64,000 nucleotides of DNA from an uncultured Alphaproteobacteria bacterium (GCA_902595855.1 CACJRY010000006.1:33761-97760), one strand, 5' to 3'; counted from the first letter of the stretch, positions 24,584 through 34,707 are shown. The notes: a model not told the origin generated them from the sequence alone. A program made the numbers and translations.

Positions 24584-25912
24584 ATGGTCAAAGAATTACC
24601 ACCAAGTGCTGCTTCAATGATAATGGCTCTAAGAGCTTTTGGTTATACACCAGAGTCAGCAATTGCCGATATTATTGATAATTCTATTAAAGCTAATGCT
24701 AAAAACATTGATTTTCAAACATATGATGGAGGTATAGATAAAGAAAAGAATTATGTTTCTATTTGTGATGATGGAGATGGGCTAAACGATAATGAAATTG
24801 TTGAGAAGGCCATGCCTTGGGGTGCAAAAGATGAACTACGTGAGGAAAAAGATTTAGGTAAATTTGGATTTGGTTTGAAGTCTGCCTCTTTATCACAATG
24901 TAAAAAATTAACTGTAATTTCAAAGGGCAGTCATGGTAAAATCAAGCACTATACTTGGGATGTAGATCACGTTCAAACACATGACAAATGGGAAATTACT
25001 GATGATTATTCAGTAAGTTTTCAGCCACATTTTGACAGACTTGATAAAATGAAAAGTGGCACTGTAATTCTCTGGCAAAATCTTGATAGATTATATGAAG
25101 CTGAAAATTATGATAAGAAATGGCAACACCGCATATTAGGTAAAGTAAGAAATAAAGCTAAAGCACATATTTCAATGATTTTTCATAAATATGCAGATGA
25201 GATAAATTTTACATTACAAGGCAATCTTTTTCCTATTAAACCTTGGAGCCCCTTTTATGAAAATCATATGCATACAATAGCATCTCCAGCTCAAAAAATT
25301 CAATACAAAGACAGTACAACCCTAGTGCAGTCTTTTATATTACCAGAGGAAAAACATTTTTTAGATGAAGAAAATTTTAGAGGACCAACTGGTAATTCTA
25401 CTGATAGACAGGGGATATACGTATATAGAAAAAAAAGATTAATAGTTCCAGGAGGTTGGCATAATATCACCTCAACTAGAAATAAGCCTATAATTGGCAA
25501 AGAAAAATATAATCGATTACGAATAATGGTTGATTATGATGGAAAGAATGACAATGATTGGAGACTTGATGTGAAAAAAGATAGTGTAATCATTCCAGGC
25601 TATGTAAGTAATCAACTTTCATCAATAGTTGCTCATCAATTAGATAAATTACAAAAGGAAAATTATAAAGTAAAACCAATAAAAAAACAGGGAGCTGTAA
25701 CTCCATGGCAAATTGTAAATAATTATGGGAAAATGAGTGCAAAAATTGATAGAAAAAATGAATTAGTTAAAAAAATTATGGATTCAGAAAAATTAAATCG
25801 AGATGAATTTGAAAAATTTATGAGAGTGATTGAAACAACAATACCACTTGAAAATATAGATTTTAATAATAAAAACTCAGATGATGAAGATGTATTAAAG
25901 GAAAATAATTGA
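24584..25912 (+). CDS. MORC/MutL-like GHKL ATPase of a restriction-type system
   Basis: 442 residues with a GHKL ATP-binding domain in the first 130: ADIIDNS (28-34, N box), CDDGDGL (61-67, G1) and GKFGFGLKSAS (92-102, G2). The remainder resembles the S5-like transducer of bacterial MORC proteins. These ATPases are thought to clamp DNA by ATP-driven dimerisation and to load nucleases in systems with Z1 and AIPR proteins, an association described for MutL/MORC-like restriction systems. Its stop overlaps the Z1 gene start (TTGA). Confidence 0.85.
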   Translation: MVKELPPSAASMIMALRAFGYTPESAIADIIDNSIKANAKNIDFQTYDGGIDKEKNYVSICDDGDGLNDNEIVEKAMPWGAKDELREEKDLGKFGFGLKSASLSQCKKLTVISKGSHGKIKHYTWDVDHVQTHDKWEITDDYSVSFQPHFDRLDKMKSGTVILWQNLDRLYEAENYDKKWQHRILGKVRNKAKAHISMIFHKYADEINFTLQGNLFPIKPWSPFYENHMHTIASPAQKIQYKDSTTLVQSFILPEEKHFLDEENFRGPTGNSTDRQGIYVYRKKRLIVPGGWHNITSTRNKPIIGKEKYNRLRIMVDYDGKNDNDWRLDVKKDSVIIPGYVSNQLSSIVAHQLDKLQKENYKVKPIKKQGAVTPWQIVNNYGKMSAKIDRKNELVKKIMDSEKLNRDEFEKFMRVIETTIPLENIDFNNKNSDDEDVLKENN

Positions 25913-28848
25913 GTAGCGAAGATTATAAAAGAGTTAAAAAAAGTGTCTTAGACATTCTTAGACCAGAAGAAGACGATAAAGATACTATCATTGAAGAACA
26001 TTTAATAGAAGAAACAGTTGATCAATTATTTAAAATGCGGCCACAGTGGATTGAGACTGTTGATAAAAATTTACTTGTTAAAGATCTTTATGAAACACTC
26101 CAAGTAAAGATTACTGGTGAAGAAATTATATTTACAAGAAAAGTTAATAAGAATCATAAGCCATGGCTCGAACAAAAAATAAAAGAGGGTAAAATAGAAT
26201 TTAAGCGTTTTAAACGCTATAAAGAGTATTTGGAAGAATCTTCAGATATAGCTCCTAGATCTCTTGCTCAAATTGAGTCAATGAGTGCAAAAATATTATC
26301 ACATATTGAAGATCCTCACAGAGAAGACAAAGAATGGGATGTTAGAGGAATGGTGGTAGGGGAGGTCCAAGCTGGAAAAACAGCAAATTATATTGGTTTA
26401 ATTAATAGAGCATTGGATGCAGGATATAAGAGAATCATTATTTTATGTGGTCTAGCAAATGATTTAAGATCACAAACACAAGAGAGGATTGAAGAAGGTG
26501 TGACCGGAAGGGATAATTCACAAACATCTGGAATTTATAATACTGTAGGCGTAGGAAAAATAGATGGGTACGATGACATAACTGAAGTCCAATTAACAAC
26601 TACAAGAGATGATCCAGGTGATTTTAATACTAATAGAGCAAGAGTTTTTCAACCTGGCCAAGATACACCAGTTGTTCTAATAGTTAAAAAAAATGTAAAT
26701 GTTTTAGAAAATATTTTATTGTGGATAATGAGAGAAGCAAGAGCAAACGGGTCTTTTCATAAAGATTCTACTTGGGATTGGAGAAATAGATTAATTAAAG
26801 ATATTGAAAACATGGCAATAGATGGTGATCCATTAAAAACTCTTGTTCCCAAAGTTGAAGATCAACCCTTGCTTTTAATAGATGATGAGTGTGATCAAGC
26901 ATCTATAGATACAAATCCTGATTTTGGAATTACAAGGGGGGATGATGCTAATCCAGATCATGATCCAACATTAACAAATAAATTAATTCGTCGTATTCTT
27001 AAGGCTTATGATAAGTCTGCTTATGTTGGCTACACAGCAACACCTTACAGTAATGTATATATTTCAAGTAAACTCGAAACAGATAGAGAAGGTGATGATA
27101 TTAGACCAAGAGATTTTATAATTAATTTGCCTTCTCCGAGTAATTATATTGGCTCAAGAAAAATTTTTTCAGAAGATGAAAATCTAAATAATTTTATATT
27201 TAACATCCATGATTATGTTGATCCAAGTGAAGATCCTGATCAAAAAGATGCTATTGGTTGGATGCCTCCAAGTCATTTAATGGAACATAAACCTAGATAT
27301 AAAAGAAATAAAATCATTCCACCAAGTCTTGAAGATGCAGTAATATCCTTTTTCATTGCATGTGCTATTCGAAAATTAAGAGGATATGATGAAGGTAATA
27401 GCATGTTAGTACATGTATCTAGATATATTCCCGTATCGACTGAAGTGGCTGATCAAATTCAAGCATATGTAATGGATTTAGAGTCAATTATTGATGGAAA
27501 TGAAATTTATTTAAGTAAAATTCAGAGTATTTGGAAAAATAATTTTAAAAATAATATTAAAAATGAATACAATATTGGCAGAGAAGATGTTGATTTTGAA
27601 AATATTATCAAGATAATAAAGCAAAATCTTGAATTAAATAAAACAGTTGTTGAGACAGTAATAGGAACTGCGCAAAGCAAAAAACAATATGCAAGATCCA
27701 TAAAAGAGAAAAAAAATATTATTGCAGTAGGTGGTCAAAGATTATCGAGAGGACTTACTTTAAAAAGCCTTATGATAAGTTATTTTCTAAGAACTGCTAA
27801 AAATCCACTTACTGACACTATGACACAAATGGGCAGATGGTTTGGCTATAGACCTTTATATGATGATTTGTGTAAACTTTATTTAACAGGAGAATTAGAA
27901 AGTAATTTTAGAGAATTTGCACAAAGAGATTATGAATTTAGATCTAAAATTGAAGAAATGAATGATCAAGAGAGAACGCCAACAAATTATATCTTAATGA
28001 TTGAAACAGATCCTCATACTAGACTTACTTCCAAAAGAAAATCAATTTATACAACCACCTTAGATTTAAATTTTAGTAATTGGTTTGCTCAAACAATTGT
28101 TTTACATAAAGAGAATGAAAATCCAGATAATTTAAATAAAAAAAATAGAGAAATTGTAAGTAAACTACTTACAGAACTTGGGAAAACTGCAGAAACAAGA
28201 GATATGAAAAAAAATTCATATCTGTGGAAAAATGTAGAAAGTAAAAAAATTATTAAATTTTTTGATGAATATAACTTTCATGAAAAAAATACAAAAGTAC
28301 ATCCTGAAAGTATTAATTATTATATAAAAACAATGAATAAAGATTTTAATGAATTAAAATTTTGGTCAGTTGGACTTTTATCCTCTACAGATCCTGTAAG
28401 TGAGTTATATATTCATGAAAATTTAAATAAATATCCAATTAAGCCTTTCATAAGATCATCAAATAATAAAGAAAATGATAAGGAGACGCATAGAATTCAA
28501 ACCCTATCATCAACTGGTCATGAAAGTTTCGATTTGAATGAAGAAGAATACAATGCAGCTAATAAGAAATGGAAAGAAGAAAAAAAGGACAAGAATGAAT
28601 CGAAAAGATTATTTTATAGATGGGCGAGAGGCTCAGCACACAAAGAAAATATATATTCTGATGATAATAAAAATGGAATAAGACCATTACTTTTAATTTA
28701 TCCAATAATTGGAAATGAAAAAGATGATACATCTAAAAAAATACCAATGATTGGTTTAGCTATTTCTTTTCCTCAAATGGGTCAATCTGATAGAAAAAGA
28801 TATTTAGTATTAAAAGAAGACCAAGAGAGGTTATTTGCAGAAGAATAA
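25909..28848 (+). CDS. Z1-domain superfamily II helicase-like ATPase
   Basis: 979 residues from a TTG that overlaps the previous stop; the frame is open only a few codons further upstream. Walker A GEVQAGKTAN lies at 151-160, Walker B LLLIDDECDQAS near 325, YVGYTATPYSN near 372, and GGQRLSRGLTL then QMGRWFGYRP near 600-645. These are the hallmarks of the Z1 family. Z1 proteins accompany MORC-type ATPases, DUF4420 nucleases and AIPR proteins and probably translocate or remodel DNA. Length fits the family. It overlaps the next gene by 14 bases. Confidence 0.9.
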   Translation: MSSEDYKRVKKSVLDILRPEEDDKDTIIEEHLIEETVDQLFKMRPQWIETVDKNLLVKDLYETLQVKITGEEIIFTRKVNKNHKPWLEQKIKEGKIEFKRFKRYKEYLEESSDIAPRSLAQIESMSAKILSHIEDPHREDKEWDVRGMVVGEVQAGKTANYIGLINRALDAGYKRIIILCGLANDLRSQTQERIEEGVTGRDNSQTSGIYNTVGVGKIDGYDDITEVQLTTTRDDPGDFNTNRARVFQPGQDTPVVLIVKKNVNVLENILLWIMREARANGSFHKDSTWDWRNRLIKDIENMAIDGDPLKTLVPKVEDQPLLLIDDECDQASIDTNPDFGITRGDDANPDHDPTLTNKLIRRILKAYDKSAYVGYTATPYSNVYISSKLETDREGDDIRPRDFIINLPSPSNYIGSRKIFSEDENLNNFIFNIHDYVDPSEDPDQKDAIGWMPPSHLMEHKPRYKRNKIIPPSLEDAVISFFIACAIRKLRGYDEGNSMLVHVSRYIPVSTEVADQIQAYVMDLESIIDGNEIYLSKIQSIWKNNFKNNIKNEYNIGREDVDFENIIKIIKQNLELNKTVVETVIGTAQSKKQYARSIKEKKNIIAVGGQRLSRGLTLKSLMISYFLRTAKNPLTDTMTQMGRWFGYRPLYDDLCKLYLTGELESNFREFAQRDYEFRSKIEEMNDQERTPTNYILMIETDPHTRLTSKRKSIYTTTLDLNFSNWFAQTIVLHKENENPDNLNKKNREIVSKLLTELGKTAETRDMKKNSYLWKNVESKKIIKFFDEYNFHEKNTKVHPESINYYIKTMNKDFNELKFWSVGLLSSTDPVSELYIHENLNKYPIKPFIRSSNNKENDKETHRIQTLSSTGHESFDLNEEEYNAANKKWKEEKKDKNESKRLFYRWARGSAHKENIYSDDNKNGIRPLLLIYPIIGNEKDDTSKKIPMIGLAISFPQMGQSDRKRYLVLKEDQERLFAEE

Positions 28849-29848
28849 ATTTTCAATATATGAAAATACTTTAAATACCATTAATCCTTCAAAACAAAAA
28901 GATGGTTTTATAGCAAAAAAACTACCTATTGATAATGAAAATAGAATTTTTGCAGCATATAAAGCTCCTGAAAAACTTATTACACTAATCGTTGAAGTTC
29001 CAAGTAGTATAGTTAAATTTGAAAATAAATTTGAGTCAAAAGGCTTTGAAGTTATTCATCAAATAAAAAAAAATGATAATAAAATAACTCAAGTCATAAT
29101 CTTTCTTAAGGATAATAAATTTAAAGAAATTTTTTTAGAAATAGTTGATTTATTTATCCAGAAAATAACTGATATTGATGATGATAAGGATTTTTATCAT
29201 ATTTTAATTCAGCGAATAAAACTCTTTATCGATTTTTTTGAAAAATATTCAAAATCTGGAATGTTGATAAATCAACAACAGGGATTATTTTCCGAACTTG
29301 AAATAATGGAAAAATATTTTTTTAATTATTATGGAATTTCAAAAACTCTAGATATGTGGAGAGGCCCAAAAAGTGGACTTCATGATTTTACAATTAAGGG
29401 TACTTCTCTTGAAGTAAAATCTACTAATAATTTTCCTGCACTTGACGTGAATATAACAAATGAAAACCAATTAAATAATGAGAGAGTAAATAATCTTTTT
29501 TTATCTGTTCTGGAAATTATTAGAGGATCCAGTACTGGAGAAAGTCTTTCAGAAAAGGTTCTAAAATTAAGAGAAATAATTGACTCAAAAGAAGAAGGTC
29601 TGATGAATAAGTTTAATGAACTTTTAAATGAGTATGGTTACTATGACTCACAATCATTTAATTATCTTGAGACATTTAAGTCAAATGTTATTTATTTTTA
29701 CAAAATAGAAAAAAATTTCCCAAGAATTCTACCCTCGTCATTACTGAGAGGTGTAAAAAATGTAAAATATAGGATAGAATTAAACAACTGTGAAGAATAC
29801 ATAGTTGGATATGAATTGATAAAGAAAGAATTTGATAATGTCATATAG
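28835..29848 (+). CDS. DUF4420-type PD-(D/E)XK motif protein
   Basis: 337 residues from a TTG inside the end of the Z1 gene, with GAGAGG as ribosome site. A nuclease-like core sits in the middle: an early Glu in GLFSELEIMEKYF, then GLHDFTIKGTSLEVKSTNN, giving the D-(x)n-ExK arrangement. The family regularly follows Z1 proteins. It is expected to cleave or nick DNA under control of the MORC and Z1 ATPases. It overlaps the AIPR gene at its 3' end. Confidence 0.82.
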   Translation: MQKNKFSIYENTLNTINPSKQKDGFIAKKLPIDNENRIFAAYKAPEKLITLIVEVPSSIVKFENKFESKGFEVIHQIKKNDNKITQVIIFLKDNKFKEIFLEIVDLFIQKITDIDDDKDFYHILIQRIKLFIDFFEKYSKSGMLINQQQGLFSELEIMEKYFFNYYGISKTLDMWRGPKSGLHDFTIKGTSLEVKSTNNFPALDVNITNENQLNNERVNNLFLSVLEIIRGSSTGESLSEKVLKLREIIDSKEEGLMNKFNELLNEYGYYDSQSFNYLETFKSNVIYFYKIEKNFPRILPSSLLRGVKNVKYRIELNNCEEYIVGYELIKKEFDNVI

Positions 29849-31859
29849 GGAAGAAATTAAAAATTTTTCATATAAAATTCATAATAGCGCAATTGAGCTA
29901 GATCCATTTAAGGAAAATGGTTTTGTAATTGCCAGTTGCCAAATAATGCATGATGCCGGCATAATCGAAGATTATGAAGTCATCCATTTTGAAAAAAAAG
30001 TTCAACACACAACATATAAAATTAATGCTTCAAATAGTTATAACAATAAAGAGGCATTAGATCTTTTTGTATGTAATTTTTCTGATTCTATTGAGCCAAA
30101 AAAGATTGATTCAAAAATTTTGAAGTCTGAAGCTAAAAAATTACATTCTTTTTTTAAAGACTCCCTTGCTTCACTATCAGGTTTATTGCCAAAAAATACA
30201 GATGTTTACTCAATAGCTAGATCAATAAAAGATAATGCCAAAAAATTAAAAAAGGTAAATATGTACGTTCTTGCTGATAGTATCTGCCCAATTGAAACAA
30301 AAGTGACTGATAAGATTAAAGGAATAGATGTCGTAATTGAATTTATTGATTTAGGTAAATTATATCAATATTCAGTAATTGGAAAAATATCAGATCAAAT
30401 CAATGTAGAATTTGATCTTTCAAAAGATAAAATTGAATGTGTCAAATCTGCTACCAATCCAAGAAAAGTTGAGAGTTACTTAGCTATCATTCCGGGCGAA
30501 ACACTTTATAGACTATACGAATATTGGGGATCGCAATTAATGGAACTAAATGTTCGTTCTTTTCTTCAAGTTTCAGGTAAAGTTAATAAAGGTATCAGAA
30601 CAACTCTTATTGAAGAACCCAATATGTTTTTTGCATATAATAATGGTATTGCTGCAACTGCAGAAAAAATTAAATTTGTTGTTGAAGATGGAGTCAAATA
30701 CATAAAAGAAATAGTAGGATTTCAAATTGTTAATGGTGGTCAAACTACTGCTAGTATACACCGTGCCAAAAAAAATGATGATATAGATTTGGATGAAATA
30801 TCTATTCCTGCAAAAATATCAGTTATTCAAAAAGAAGATATTAGAAATTTCGTTCCACTTATTTCAAGATATTCAAATAGCCAAAATGCTGTAAAGCAAT
30901 CTGATTTTCATTCTGATAATATTTATCTTAAAAAAATAGATGAATTAAGTAGAAAAATTTTTATTCCAGGAGAAAGTGGTAGATGGTTTTTTGAGAGAAA
31001 AACTGGTGAATTTCAAAATGAAAAACATAAACACTCATCATCAGTTGAAGGAAAAAAAAGATTTAATACTCTTATTCCTGCATCAAGAAAGATATCAAAA
31101 GAAGAAATCGCTAAATACCATAATGCATGGGAATGTCTTCCACACGAGGTATGTAAAGGTGTCCAAAAAAATTTTACTTACTTTATGAATGATCATGCTG
31201 TTGAGGCAGTTAAAGAAAAAATAATAAATGAAGATTATTATAAAGATATCATTTCAAAAGGAATTTTATATAGAAGCGTAGAGAAAATAATTAAAGAAAC
31301 AAATTTAAAAGCTTATAAATCGCAAATTTGTAATTACACAATTTCTATGATTTCTTATTTATCAAAACAAAAATTTAATTTCTCTGCTATTTGGCAAGAT
31401 CAACGAATTTCTGATGAACTATCTGAACTTATCTTTAATATGGTTAAAAATATTAATCTTTCTCTTAGAAAGACAGCAGGTGAATTAAACCCAGGTGAAT
31501 GGCTTAAAAAAGGTGAATGCTGGAGAGAATTAAAAAAAGAGGGTATTAAATTTCCAAAGACTAATTTACCACTTGAATTGATAACCTCAACTACAAAAAC
31601 AAAAATATATACAGAAGTATATGGAGAAGATTATTATGAAAATAGTGAAAAATGTAAATTGATTTCTGTAAAAGGTTGGCTAAAAATTGCTAAATTCATC
31701 CAAGACGATCCCGATCTTGGTTCAGAATTTCACGGAATGTGTTTAACCTTAAAAGATATGGCTGCAGAGGAGTGGTACAATGAACCAACTCCAAAGATAG
31801 CAGAGGAAGCAGTTGCAATCATTGATTTAGCAATAGAAAATAATATTATTAAAATTTAA
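29838..31859 (+). CDS. AIPR (abortive infection phage resistance) protein
   Basis: 673 residues from the ATG at 29838; a TTG two codons earlier is open. The AIPR core is plain: MFFAYNNGIAATAEKI and FQIVNGGQTTASIHRA near 255-310, followed by SRYSNSQNAVKQSDF. AIPR proteins are linked to abortive infection and are standard members of MORC/Z1 operons; their biochemical activity is unsettled. A long C-terminal extension (about 420-673) is helical, with no extra domain recognised. The next gene follows 13 bases later with a GGGAG ribosome site. Confidence 0.87.
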   Translation: MSYREEIKNFSYKIHNSAIELDPFKENGFVIASCQIMHDAGIIEDYEVIHFEKKVQHTTYKINASNSYNNKEALDLFVCNFSDSIEPKKIDSKILKSEAKKLHSFFKDSLASLSGLLPKNTDVYSIARSIKDNAKKLKKVNMYVLADSICPIETKVTDKIKGIDVVIEFIDLGKLYQYSVIGKISDQINVEFDLSKDKIECVKSATNPRKVESYLAIIPGETLYRLYEYWGSQLMELNVRSFLQVSGKVNKGIRTTLIEEPNMFFAYNNGIAATAEKIKFVVEDGVKYIKEIVGFQIVNGGQTTASIHRAKKNDDIDLDEISIPAKISVIQKEDIRNFVPLISRYSNSQNAVKQSDFHSDNIYLKKIDELSRKIFIPGESGRWFFERKTGEFQNEKHKHSSSVEGKKRFNTLIPASRKISKEEIAKYHNAWECLPHEVCKGVQKNFTYFMNDHAVEAVKEKIINEDYYKDIISKGILYRSVEKIIKETNLKAYKSQICNYTISMISYLSKQKFNFSAIWQDQRISDELSELIFNMVKNINLSLRKTAGELNPGEWLKKGECWRELKKEGIKFPKTNLPLELITSTTKTKIYTEVYGEDYYENSEKCKLISVKGWLKIAKFIQDDPDLGSEFHGMCLTLKDMAAEEWYNEPTPKIAEEAVAIIDLAIENNIIKI

Positions 31860-31872
31860 GGGAGCAATCTTT

Positions 31873-32667
31873 ATGGATGATAAATGGAAAGAGAAAATAA
31901 AGTCACTAAGAACAAAGTACATGAAAAATCCAAATGAATATTTAGAAGAATCAAAAAAAATTACCTCTAATAAAATAATTTTTGAAAAAAAAAGAAAAAT
32001 TTCAAATTATGTAAATGAACTTTATTCTAAATCATATCAATTAATGATAAGTGATCAAAAAAAATTTCGAAAAGAAATTTTAGAATATTTAGTTAAAATT
32101 AAAAAAATTAACGACAGTGCATCGTTTATAGATAATGTAATTAACAATTATGATGAAATATATTGGCTAACTAAAAGTGACTCCCAATCAAATAAATCTA
32201 GATCAGGAAGAATGCTAGAGTTAATAGTCGAAGATATATTAGATGAATTTAAATATGCATATGATAGTCAAAAAAAAATTGGCAAAAAAAAGTTTTTAAC
32301 AAAAATAGGAAAAAAAAGTATCAATTTAGGAAAACAGATAGATACAATCATTCCCAGCATACAAGAATACAAAAAAAATCCTTCAAACTGTATACTCTTG
32401 TCTCAAAAAACAACTCTTCGTGAAAGATGGCAACAAGTTGGTGAGGAGGTTTTAAGAGTAAATTTACCTGAAGCGTATATTATTACTTTAGGTGAAGATT
32501 TAACTGAAGAAAAAGTAGAAACAGCAAAAGAAAATAGAATTCAAATAGTTGTTCCAGAAAAAATAAAAAATAATAAATTTAAAAATACATCTACTGTTTT
32601 TTCATTTGAAATTTTTTTTAAAAAAAGGATAAAGTCATCTATAAAAAGAATTAATGAAAACAATTAA
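31873..32667 (+). CDS. Restriction-endonuclease-like protein (EcoRII-C/PspGI style)
   Basis: 264 residues, basic. A candidate active site is formed by SGRMLELIVEDIL (Glu), GKQIDTIIPS (Asp) and ILLSQKTTLRERWQQ (Lys plus RERW). The last resembles the K-T-T/S-x-R-x-R-W block of EcoRII-C, PspGI and related type II enzymes. Its position, overlapping the cytosine methyltransferase gene by 14 bases, supports a cognate restriction role. The call rests on motif resemblance only, and the recognition site cannot be read from the sequence. Confidence 0.65.
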   Translation: MDDKWKEKIKSLRTKYMKNPNEYLEESKKITSNKIIFEKKRKISNYVNELYSKSYQLMISDQKKFRKEILEYLVKIKKINDSASFIDNVINNYDEIYWLTKSDSQSNKSRSGRMLELIVEDILDEFKYAYDSQKKIGKKKFLTKIGKKSINLGKQIDTIIPSIQEYKKNPSNCILLSQKTTLRERWQQVGEEVLRVNLPEAYIITLGEDLTEEKVETAKENRIQIVVPEKIKNNKFKNTSTVFSFEIFFKKRIKSSIKRINENN

Positions 32668-33655
32668 AACTATTGATCTATTTGCTGGAATAGGTGGAAT
32701 GAGAATAGGTGTCGACCAGGCAGCGAAATTTCTTAAAATTAAACATAAAAATGTATTCTCCTCAGAGATAGATAAATATTGTTGTCAATTATACTATGCT
32801 AACTTTAGTCAGGAGCCATACGGCGATATTACCGTTCCAAAAACTAAGGATCTTGATAAATTAATTCCAAACCATGATTTATTATTAGCAGGATTTCCAT
32901 GTCAGCCATTCTCACAAGCAGGTTTAAAAAAAGGTTTTGATGATACAAGAGGGACATTATTTTATGATATTTTAAGAATACTTAAAATTAAAAAACCAAA
33001 AGCTTTTTTGTTAGAAAATGTATCTAATCTAAAAGGACATGATAATGGAAATACCCTCAAGGTAATTTTAAGAAATCTTAACAAAATTGGATATATAGTT
33101 CCGTATCCAAAAATTTTGTGCTCAAAAGATTTTGGATTACCTCAAAATAGAAAAAGAATATTTATAGTTGGATTTTTGAAAGAATTGCAATGTGAATTTG
33201 AATGGCCAAGCCCAATCAACAAAAAAACCAGAGTGGGGGACATTCTAGAACCAAAATCCAAAGTCCCAAAAAAATATTTTATATCCAATAAACTTTGGGA
33301 AGGGCATAAAAGAAGAAAAAAACAAAATAAAATTGATGGAAAAGGATTTGGATATGGTATCGTAAATAGCAGATCAGAATATACAAATACTATTTCGGCA
33401 AGATATTATAAAGATGGTAGTGAGATATTGATTCAACAAGGCTCAGGTAATCCAAGAAAATTAATGCCTGTTGAGGCTAAGAGATTACAAGGCTTTCCAA
33501 AATCATTTAAAATTTCAAATATGTCAGATGTGCAAATATACAAACAGTTTGGTAATAGTGTAAGCGTAAGTGTTATTAATGCTATTGCAAAAAATATAAT
33601 AAAATCACTTCAAGGAAAAAAAGTTAAAAATTTTCAAATGGATTTAGGCTTTTAA
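32654..33655 (+). CDS. DNA (cytosine-5-)-methyltransferase
   Basis: 333 residues with all main C5-methylase motifs: I, DLFAGIGG (8-15); IV, GFPCQPFS with nucleophile Cys83; VI, ENV (121-123); VIII, QNRKRIF (near 166); and X, QFGNSV near the end. The target recognition region between VIII and IX is short, as in single-specificity enzymes. It modifies host DNA, protecting it from the nuclease at 31873 and perhaps also from the MORC/Z1 machinery. The start overlaps the endonuclease-like gene. The end overlaps the convergent sirtuin gene by four bases. Confidence 0.93.
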   Translation: MKTIKTIDLFAGIGGMRIGVDQAAKFLKIKHKNVFSSEIDKYCCQLYYANFSQEPYGDITVPKTKDLDKLIPNHDLLLAGFPCQPFSQAGLKKGFDDTRGTLFYDILRILKIKKPKAFLLENVSNLKGHDNGNTLKVILRNLNKIGYIVPYPKILCSKDFGLPQNRKRIFIVGFLKELQCEFEWPSPINKKTRVGDILEPKSKVPKKYFISNKLWEGHKRRKKQNKIDGKGFGYGIVNSRSEYTNTISARYYKDGSEILIQQGSGNPRKLMPVEAKRLQGFPKSFKISNMSDVQIYKQFGNSVSVSVINAIAKNIIKSLQGKKVKNFQMDLGF

Positions 33656-34389
33656 TTTTCTAAAATATTTTTTATTAAACTATCTTTTAATTCAACAACT
33701 GACTTAGTTGCGGGTTTATCATATATACCATAATCAAATAATTCACTGTTTACTGTTTTTTCTAAATTTAATTCAACTGTTGGTTTATTCATTTGTTTAA
33801 ACATTGTTACTAATGAATTTGCAGGAAAAACCTGGTTGCTTGTTCCAATGGATACAAATAAATCAGAACTAGCTGCTAATTTTTGAATTTTTTCTAAATG
33901 CAATACTGGTTCTGAGAACCATACGACGTTTACTCGTTGAGAGCCTCCACATTCAACGCATAAATCTTTTGTTGTTAGATCTTTTTCCCATTTATAAACA
34001 TGTGATCTATCATTTTCACAAAAAACTTCCAAAAGTGATCCATGCATCTGTATTACAGACTTTGAACCTGCTCGATTTTGAAGATCAGAAATGTTTTGAG
34101 TAATAATATTAACCTCAAAATATTTATCAAGTTCAGCAAGTGCATAATGGGCATCATTAGGTTTAACAGAAGAGGAGAGTAGATGTCTGCGTCTTTCATT
34201 ATAAAATGAGTTAACAAGATCTCTATCTTTAGCCCAACCGTCGGGATGTGCCACTGAGTAGACATCATGACCCTCCCAGAGCCCTTCACTTGCACGAAAT
34301 GTTTTGATATTGCTTTCAGCATCAAGCCCAGCACCACTTAAAACAAAAATTCTACTATTTACTTTAATATTTTCTATCAAATTGACCAT
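33652..34389 (-). CDS. cobB: Sirtuin (CobB-like), NAD-site variant
   Basis: 245 residues of the class III bacterial sirtuin type. Seen are GAGLDAESNIKTFR, the SVAHPDGW and FYNERRRHL segment that in CobB/SIRT5 selects succinyl-lysine through Tyr and Arg, catalytic His in QMHGSL, CENDR and CVECGG zinc cysteines, and VVWFSEP. The NAD motif usually written TQNIDxLHxRAG reads TQNISDLQNRAG here, changing an Asp and a His. It may be a deacylase with altered NAD use, an NADase, or an inactive form. It lies between the methyltransferase and the integrase, convergent with the former. Confidence 0.8.
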   Translation of the reverse strand: MVNLIENIKVNSRIFVLSGAGLDAESNIKTFRASEGLWEGHDVYSVAHPDGWAKDRDLVNSFYNERRRHLLSSSVKPNDAHYALAELDKYFEVNIITQNISDLQNRAGSKSVIQMHGSLLEVFCENDRSHVYKWEKDLTTKDLCVECGGSQRVNVVWFSEPVLHLEKIQKLAASSDLFVSIGTSNQVFPANSLVTMFKQMNKPTVELNLEKTVNSELFDYGIYDKPATKSVVELKDSLIKNILEN

Positions 34390-34707
34390 AATTTATTCAT
34401 ATATTTCAATTATTTATATTTTAAATTAGCCAAAAAAGACTTATGTTAAAATTATTAATTTCATTTCAATTTATAATTATATTGTATCTTTTCATAGAAA
34501 TTACTCAATCTTAGCAAAACTGTCATTTTTTAATTATCTATAATTAGTATATATATATTTCACGTGTGAATATATAGTATATATTTTTACTAATCTAAAT
34601 ATTCTAGTTAAATAAATACAATATATTATTGAAATATATACAAAATTTATTAATAATTGACATTACGTATGATAAGTGTAATTATCATACATTATATTTA
34701 TTGATTT
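34390..34707. promoter_or_regulatory. 318-base AT-rich region before the integrase with inverted repeats
   Basis: Two structures stand out. GTATGATAA (34667-34675) and TTATCATAC (34682-34690) are perfect 9-base complements around a 6-base spacer. TTCAC-GT-GTGAA (34559-34570) has AT-rich imperfect extensions on both sides. A TTGACA at 34657-34662 is a good -35 element, with a weaker TAATTA-like -10 sixteen bases on, so the first repeat would lie inside the integrase promoter. Such repeats could bind a repressor or excisionase, or be recombinase arm sites. No tRNA sequence is seen here. Confidence 0.5.

Noticed and set aside
34443..34514. 23-residue hydrophobic reading frame upstream of the integrase
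   Set aside because: No ribosome site and no neighbour coupling; chance hydrophobic frames are common in this composition.
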